From positions 283,271,534-283,335,533 of the forward strand of contig NC_133660.1 of NCBI RefSeq assembly GCF_037893015.1: a DNA stretch of 64,000 bases, written 5' to 3'. Below the pieces are notes generated by a model. It made no database searches and was not told where the DNA came from. It was given only the letters and a program-made list of their open reading frames with translations. Numbering within the stretch: position 1 is the first letter of the stretch; every line of letters begins with the position of its first letter. Shown one piece after another: positions 58,964-64,000 of the stretch. The position numbers and the translations under genes are program-made. The DNA is from Macrotis lagotis. Lineage: Eukaryota > Chordata > Mammalia > Peramelemorphia > Peramelidae.

Positions 58964-59580
58964 CTGCGGGAAGAGGGGCGGGGTCACGGGGTCAACAATG
59001 GACAGAGGCGCCCCCTCCGGCCGGCCCCCGGCCTGGGGGTGCAGCGAGGGAGGGGCCTGGGGGAGGGGTGGGCCCGGAGCCCAGCTGGGGGAAGTGGGGG
59101 GTCAGAGTGGGGGCGGGGAGAGGCCAGCTCGGCCCCGGTGGAAGCGGCAGCCGAGGGCTGAGCAGCCGAGCTCGGGGTCGGGGCTCCCCGCGGCTGCCCC
59201 GGGCCCCCCAACCCTCCTCACCTCCAATCAGAGCCGGCGACTCCGCTTTCCCCGAAGGGTCCGGAGCAGGAAGCGCCAAGCCCCGCGGCTCCCGCCCCCT
59301 CGGCTCAAGAGAGCCAATGGGAGGCCAGAGCCGCCGCGCGTGCGCATCCCCGCGGCGCCTTCGGCTTGGGGCCCGCCCCTTCGCCCGCCCACGTGGTGCT
59401 GGCCGCGGGGCGCCGGCCTGGAGCCTGTGGAGCCCCCCGGGACACAGAGACCCCCGGGCGAGTGGCTGCCGCGCTAGTGGGCATGTTTCTTTTGTGCTTC
59501 GCCCTGGAAGAAGCCCGGGACAGCCGGGAGCGGAGGCCGGACGGGCCGGGAGCCAGGCGGCTGGGCTAAGGCCCCGGCCT
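58780..59580 (-). promoter_or_regulatory. FRMD8: FRMD8 CpG-island promoter
   Basis: A GC- and CpG-rich block covering coding exon 1 and its upstream DNA. An NRF1-like site lies at about 59,336-59,348 ('gcgcgtgcgcatc'), with CCAAT motifs at about 59,225 and 59,313. A strong minus-strand donor GAG|GTGAGG at 59,222/59,221, paired with the CAG|ATG acceptor at 58,964/58,963, predicts a non-coding first exon ending at 59,222 and a 258-bp intron. No TATA box is seen. Confidence 0.75.
58888..58963 (-). CDS. FRMD8: FRMD8 coding exon 1
   Basis: Encodes the first 25 residues plus one base, from [14 protein letters not shown] to SSVSSVGAR. The donor is GAG|GTGGGT. The ATG sits directly after a pyrimidine tract and CAG, so this exon probably has its own acceptor and a separate non-coding exon lies upstream. 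Confidence 0.95.
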
Positions 59581-60236
59581 CACCTCCTCCTCCGGGGCCT
59601 CCTGGGACCAGTGGCCAGATAGGCAGCAGGACTGCAGGTGACCCTGAATGTGGGAAGAATGGGGCAGAAGTGATTTGCCCAGGGTCACACAATGAGCAGG
59701 AATCAAGTGCCCGTCCTCCTGACTCCCAAGGCCACCGCGGCGCCAGCAGCTGCCCACCAGGCCCGTGGCTTGGGAAGGGCCTCATGGAACAACAGTTCTA
59801 GGCACCCAATGAATAGTTCTAGTCTGTCTCCTACTGTCCTGGAGCCTCTATTCCACCATGACCAGTTAAAGGAGTATGGCCCTAGGCAACCAAGGAAGCC
59901 AAATTGTGGAACCTCCCAGTGGGACCAAGGAGAGAACTGTTTTGTCCTTCCCTGCAGCAGAAGGCCCATTGACCTGATTATTCTAACAGAGGGAGAGGAA
60001 GACAGTGAGCCCCATGGGCAACCGTCAGATGTCCAGGCCTTGAGCCTGCTGGATGACTGAGGCATCACTCAGTGGGCAGCATGCTGGGTCTAGGCTGGTT
60101 AGAGGTACCTGGCCTGTCCCTGAATGACTCACTCCAAGTCCTGTAACACTACAGTCTCCAGGAACCAAGACTGAGGATCGCTGAGAAGGCAACAAAGAGG
60201 TACAGAGTGGGTAGGCTGCACCACATGACTATGAAC

Positions 60237-60420
60237 TCCAAGGAAGAGCCAGAATTAAGGATGTCACTGAAAAAGCATATTATCTCAAAGGAAGATGAGT
60301 TGGTCATGTGGCAAGATGGGCCTCAGCGGAGCCCCAGCAATGTCAAGAGAAGACAAGCCCCCACCCTCCCAGCGACGTTGGGCGGATCCTTGTGTCAAAC
60401 TCATTGAAGGACATGGATGA
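60237..60420 (+). repeat. RTE-type LINE 3' fragment
   Basis: The DNA reads 'gatgagttggtcatgtggca', 'agatgggcctcagcggagcc' and 'gcgacgttgggcggatcctt'. One frame gives RRWADPCVKLIEG after an LVMWQDG-like stretch, the familiar end of RTE/BovB reverse transcriptases (a GHV.RM then RW.D pattern). It is broken into frames and truncated. RTE supplies the machinery for MAR1 SINEs in marsupials. Confidence 0.6.
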
Positions 60421-61019
60421 GTGTTAACCAAGACAAGCAGGCCAAGGCTACAGTCTGCATCAAGTTGAATGGAAAATCAGAGTATATTAGCTATAGTGAG
60501 TCAGTGTTTATATAGGTCTTTGACACATATCTCTTTGATTATCTGATTGACTTTGGGAGGCTTGGAAAGATACTGCCAATGAAGTCTAGACTTGAAGGAG
60601 AGGAAAGGACTAGTCTGGATCACATTTCAAACATTGTGCCTGTGACAGAAAAGCTCATTAATTTTTAACATGAAGATTCTGGGGATACAAATCACAGAAC
60701 ATCAGAATCTCCAGAATTATGGGTGAACCAAAATATGCATGATGAGAGAAATATGCAGGATGCAGCCCATAACCAGTCATATTGCCATATGACTTAGGCA
60801 TAGGGAGTGGTATAAAGGCATACATTTTCTAGCTGATGATCAGAAAAGGAGTTACACTGATCACGAACGCATAAGGACAGACAGACAGTCTGGGTGCTAC
60901 CTGGACAGTCACAAGCTAAAAGATCTAGAGGAAAACTTCCAATGTCTCGAGTAGGTCTTCTAAGAATTTCTGAGAGGATATGGACAAGAATCACATAGGA
61001 TTAAAAATAAAAAAAAAGC

Positions 61020-61470
61020 AAGGATGAAAGCAAACAGATAAGTCAAAGGAGATGAGTGGTTTTCAAAAGAATTGCATACCATCAGCCACCAAATGAAAGG
61101 CCTCCAAGATAATAAAAATAAGAGATGTTTAAATTAAAACAACCTAAAGTTTCATTTCATACCTCTCAAGATAAGAAAAATGATCAAAGGTGTTAGTAGT
61201 CAATACTGAAGGACTATGGGAAGAGAGACTTGATTACGTTGCTTCAGTATCATCCTTATAGGAAATAATTTTTAATTGTGTGAGAAAACTCATTCCATTG
61301 TTAATGGAAAACACTTAATAAATGTTGATTGACTACTACTGAACTTTTGAGTTAAAAGATAGTCCCTCTATGCACCAAGAAATTCAGAGCAGCCCTTTTT
61401 TTGTGGTAGCAAAAACAAGAAAGAGTAGATGTCCACTGATTGAGGGATGGGGAACAGGATAGATATGCCT
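61020..61470 (+). repeat. L1 ORF2 C-terminal fragments
   Basis: 'tgtttaaattaaaacaacct', 'aaagtttcatttcatacctc', 'aattcagagcagcccttttt', 'ttgtggtagcaaaaacaaga' and 'gatgtccactgattgaggga' follow L1 ORF2 order. Confidence 0.7.
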
Positions 61471-64000
61471 ATGTCATACCTATTATTGTTCCTGTTTCCC
61501 CACATGTTCAGGAAGGAGTTCTGAATTGTTCCAGTATATTGATAGTCAAGAAACAGGAATCTTGGAAACCTGGGGCAAAAGACAGTCATTCTTGTCTGGA
61601 AGTTGCTGGCTGGACTAGATGAACTTCTCTCTTCCTTCCACAGGAAAAGTCATTCTCTCTCCTATCATCTTCCAGTGGATGGATGAATACTGAGGATATA
61701 CCTAGAAGGGAGATCCTTGTCTCTGTTTTCAGCTCCCTAGCCCCATGAAAGCTCTCATTGTACACACTGAATTACCTCACCGAACAATCTATGAGGTAAA
61801 TGGTATCTTCAGAGGTAGGATGAAGTCAATCAATCCTAATGGAAACCAAGCCTGGGAAAGTCTTGGATATTGGCCTTCAGTTAAGAGGAGACTGCAGGCT
61901 CAGGTTGTGGGAATAAAACTATGGAGGGAACCCTTGGGGTGAGGGATTAGGAGAAGACTTGGAGGTGAGCCCCATTCCTCTATTGATAAATAGAAGGAAG
62001 GTTGAGGTTGACTCATTGGCTTAAGGGGACATGGAGGAGGTTGGTGAGTAGGGAGAGACTGAGAGCAAGGCTGGACCACAGGATCTAAAATAGGAAAAGA
62101 CCCCAGAGACCATCCAGTTGAGTTCCTTGTGTTATGGACTCCTCTGGAAGTTTGGTAAAGCCTGGGGTAAAACCTTTCTCAGAATCCTCCTATTAGATGC
62201 ATAAAGTATACACTATAAGATTACCTATTTAAAATGTTCAAATTATTTTCAGGGCACAAGTTTATGGGTCTCAGGTTAAGAACCCATGATCAAGTCTAAC
62301 TCTGACTTTATAGATGAGATAATGGGCCCAAAGTGAGAAAGCAATTTACCCAAAGTTCCAGGATTTGGACACAGTTCTTCTGACTTCCCAATCCAGCCAG
62401 TGCTCTGGTCCTCAGAGCCAGTTCAGACATTCAGCAGAGTTCTGATGGAGGGCTAACTTCCCTGCCTCCTCAGCATATGGCAGGGGAAGGAGCTACAACC
62501 TCCCTGGTACCTGTGAGGATGAGGAAGACAAGTGGCTCCAGGGACTAGGTAGGGCAATAATAAGATTCACAGCTCATCTTCACAAAGCATCTTGTTTTAG
62601 TTTCTCGACATTTTGGGGGTTGTATAGTATAGAGGGTGGTCCTTCTGCCCTTATTATGTCTTAGGAAATGAAGACTCAGAGATCACACAGTAAATGTCAG
62701 ACAGATTGTGGTCCCAGGTCTTCCCAAATGCAAGTCTAGGACTCCATCCCATCACTGCCACCTTGCCACTTCACTCGTCCCAGCTGTTCTCAGGTCACTC
62801 TCCTATTCAAGTAACTTCAGTAGCTCCCACTTGCTTCTTCAAGTCTAACTCCTGTCTACCTCGCAGGAGGAGGGTACATCCTCATTCTCCATTCGGGGCA
62901 AATTGGTCTTTTTTCTATTCTCTCATCTTGGGCTGTCCTTCATATCTCCCTCCTAGCATCCTTAGCTTCTTTTGAAGTTCAGTTCAAGGACCACTGTAAT
63001 CAATGGGGAAATAGCACTAAAGATGTCATCCAGAAACTGATCAGAAGAGAAGATGGGTTGAGGTGGTAAGGGTGAGGGATGGCAGGTGAGAGTTGGAGTT
63101 CAGTAGAAAAAGTCCTGTCATTTACTCCCTGTGTGACTTTAAGACAAGTCTCTTAGCTTTTCCAGCCTTCAGTTTCTCTGTCTGTTTAACCAGGGCTTGA
63201 CTAAATGGCCCTTCAGGTCTTCTAGGTGAGGATCCTATAGTTATGATCCCATAGATGAGGAAACAGGCCCAGAAAGACTTGAGAAGGGTAGTCAAAGCTG
63301 CTTGTCAAACATAGTCAAGGCTCCTGGTTTGAGGCCCTGCTCCCAGTGATAATGAGGAAATCGCTGGAAGTCTGGTTAGTGTCTGGCAAGAAGACTTCAA
63401 GATTTAAGTCCAGGGAGAGAGGATCCAGGGTCCTCCACCTAGAGCAGGACAGGACATCTGGCCTGCAAAATCATTTGGTCCGGCACTGTCATGGCCACCA
63501 CAGGTAGGACTCGAAATTCAATAAATCTAGGAGTTTTTTTAGGGGTGAATTAATTAAAAAATGACCAAATATAGCAGCAAATATTTTTTAAGTTGATAAT
63601 TGTGTATGACCCACAAATGATGGTATAAATATCCAAATGGCTCTAGGCAGACAAAAGGTTCCTCCCCGCTGACCTAGAGTATACCACTTGGCAGGGCCTC
63701 CTTCCTTTGCTCTCCTGCATTCTTGGGCCCTCTCCCTTGTTTTGGGCTGTGGCTGTGCAAAGGTCATTTGGGAACCTCAGCCTCTACACCCAAGGCCCTT
63801 GCCCTTTCCAGGGACTCCATCCCTACACAAGGCCTGTGAGGCAGGCAGGCATAAGAATCATGGAAAGAGAGGTTGAGTCATTCAGATGTGGGGGGTGTAA
63901 ACAGCCCATCCTCTACTCTGGTGGGTGATCCTCATGGATGTGGTGTCCTGCTTCCTACCTGCTCTGTGGCCTACAGTGAGTTTGCATTGCCATCTAGTGG

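Larger units (their letters stand above)
59600..64000. other. Upstream flank of FRMD8
   Basis: No exon is recognised. In human the next gene in this direction is SLC25A45, but no mitochondrial-carrier signature is visible here. Contents are an RTE-like LINE tail, L1 fragments, and MIR remnants near 62.3 and 63.25 kb. Confidence 0.6.

Noticed and set aside
58743-59477. 244-codon plus-strand open frame at the FRMD8 promoter
   Set aside because: Antisense to FRMD8 exon 1 inside a CpG island. No homology recognised.
59600-64000. Search for SLC25A45, the expected neighbour upstream of FRMD8
   Set aside because: No mitochondrial-carrier motif (PxD/ExxK/R) or homologous exon was recognised. It may lie right of the window.

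Overview
The window looks like nuclear DNA from a marsupial, probably an Australasian (australidelphian, dasyurid-like) species. It carries many copies of a tRNA-derived marsupial SINE (WSINE1-like), several with intact target-site duplications. It also has CORE-SINEs (MIR/MAR1 type) and decayed L1 3' ends of marsupial type. The only protein-coding gene I can support is FRMD8, on the minus strand with ten coding exons between 45,973 and 58,963. All ten exons splice in frame to a 461-residue protein. The gene has a CpG-island promoter near 59.0-59.5 kb and a likely 3' end near 44.17 kb.

In eutherians FRMD8 is followed, on the same strand, by the paraspeckle lncRNA NEAT1. Here the DNA downstream of FRMD8 holds a second CpG island (about 25.2-26.7 kb) with a minus-strand TATA box at 25,830-25,836. 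About 23 kb of non-coding sequence follows. I infer that this is the marsupial NEAT1 locus, transcribed from about 25.80 kb toward position 1. Candidate poly(A) signals 2.6-3.7 kb from that start suit a short NEAT1_1-like isoform, and the remainder would be NEAT1_2-like. The call rests on synteny and architecture, not on recognised primary sequence. I could not find the expected 3' triple helix or tRNA-like end.

Layout: 1-2,600 unassigned flank; 2.6-25.8 kb putative NEAT1, whose A-rich body (about 2.6-18.6 kb) is a head-to-tail series of diverged L1-like modules lying antisense to the predicted RNA; 25.2-26.7 kb CpG-island promoter with a four-copy 64-bp array, each copy holding an NRF1-like palindrome, next to a perfect CRE; 26.7-44.2 kb intergenic, SINE-rich, with a GC-rich candidate enhancer at 28.7-29.8 kb and stacked L1 3' ends at 36.6-37.4 kb; 44.2-59.3 kb FRMD8; 59.6-64 kb upstream flank with an RTE-like LINE tail and L1 fragments.

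The most interesting signals are the repeated module array inside the putative NEAT1 body, which could supply redundant protein-binding subdomains, and the freshly duplicated NRF1-site array at its promoter.
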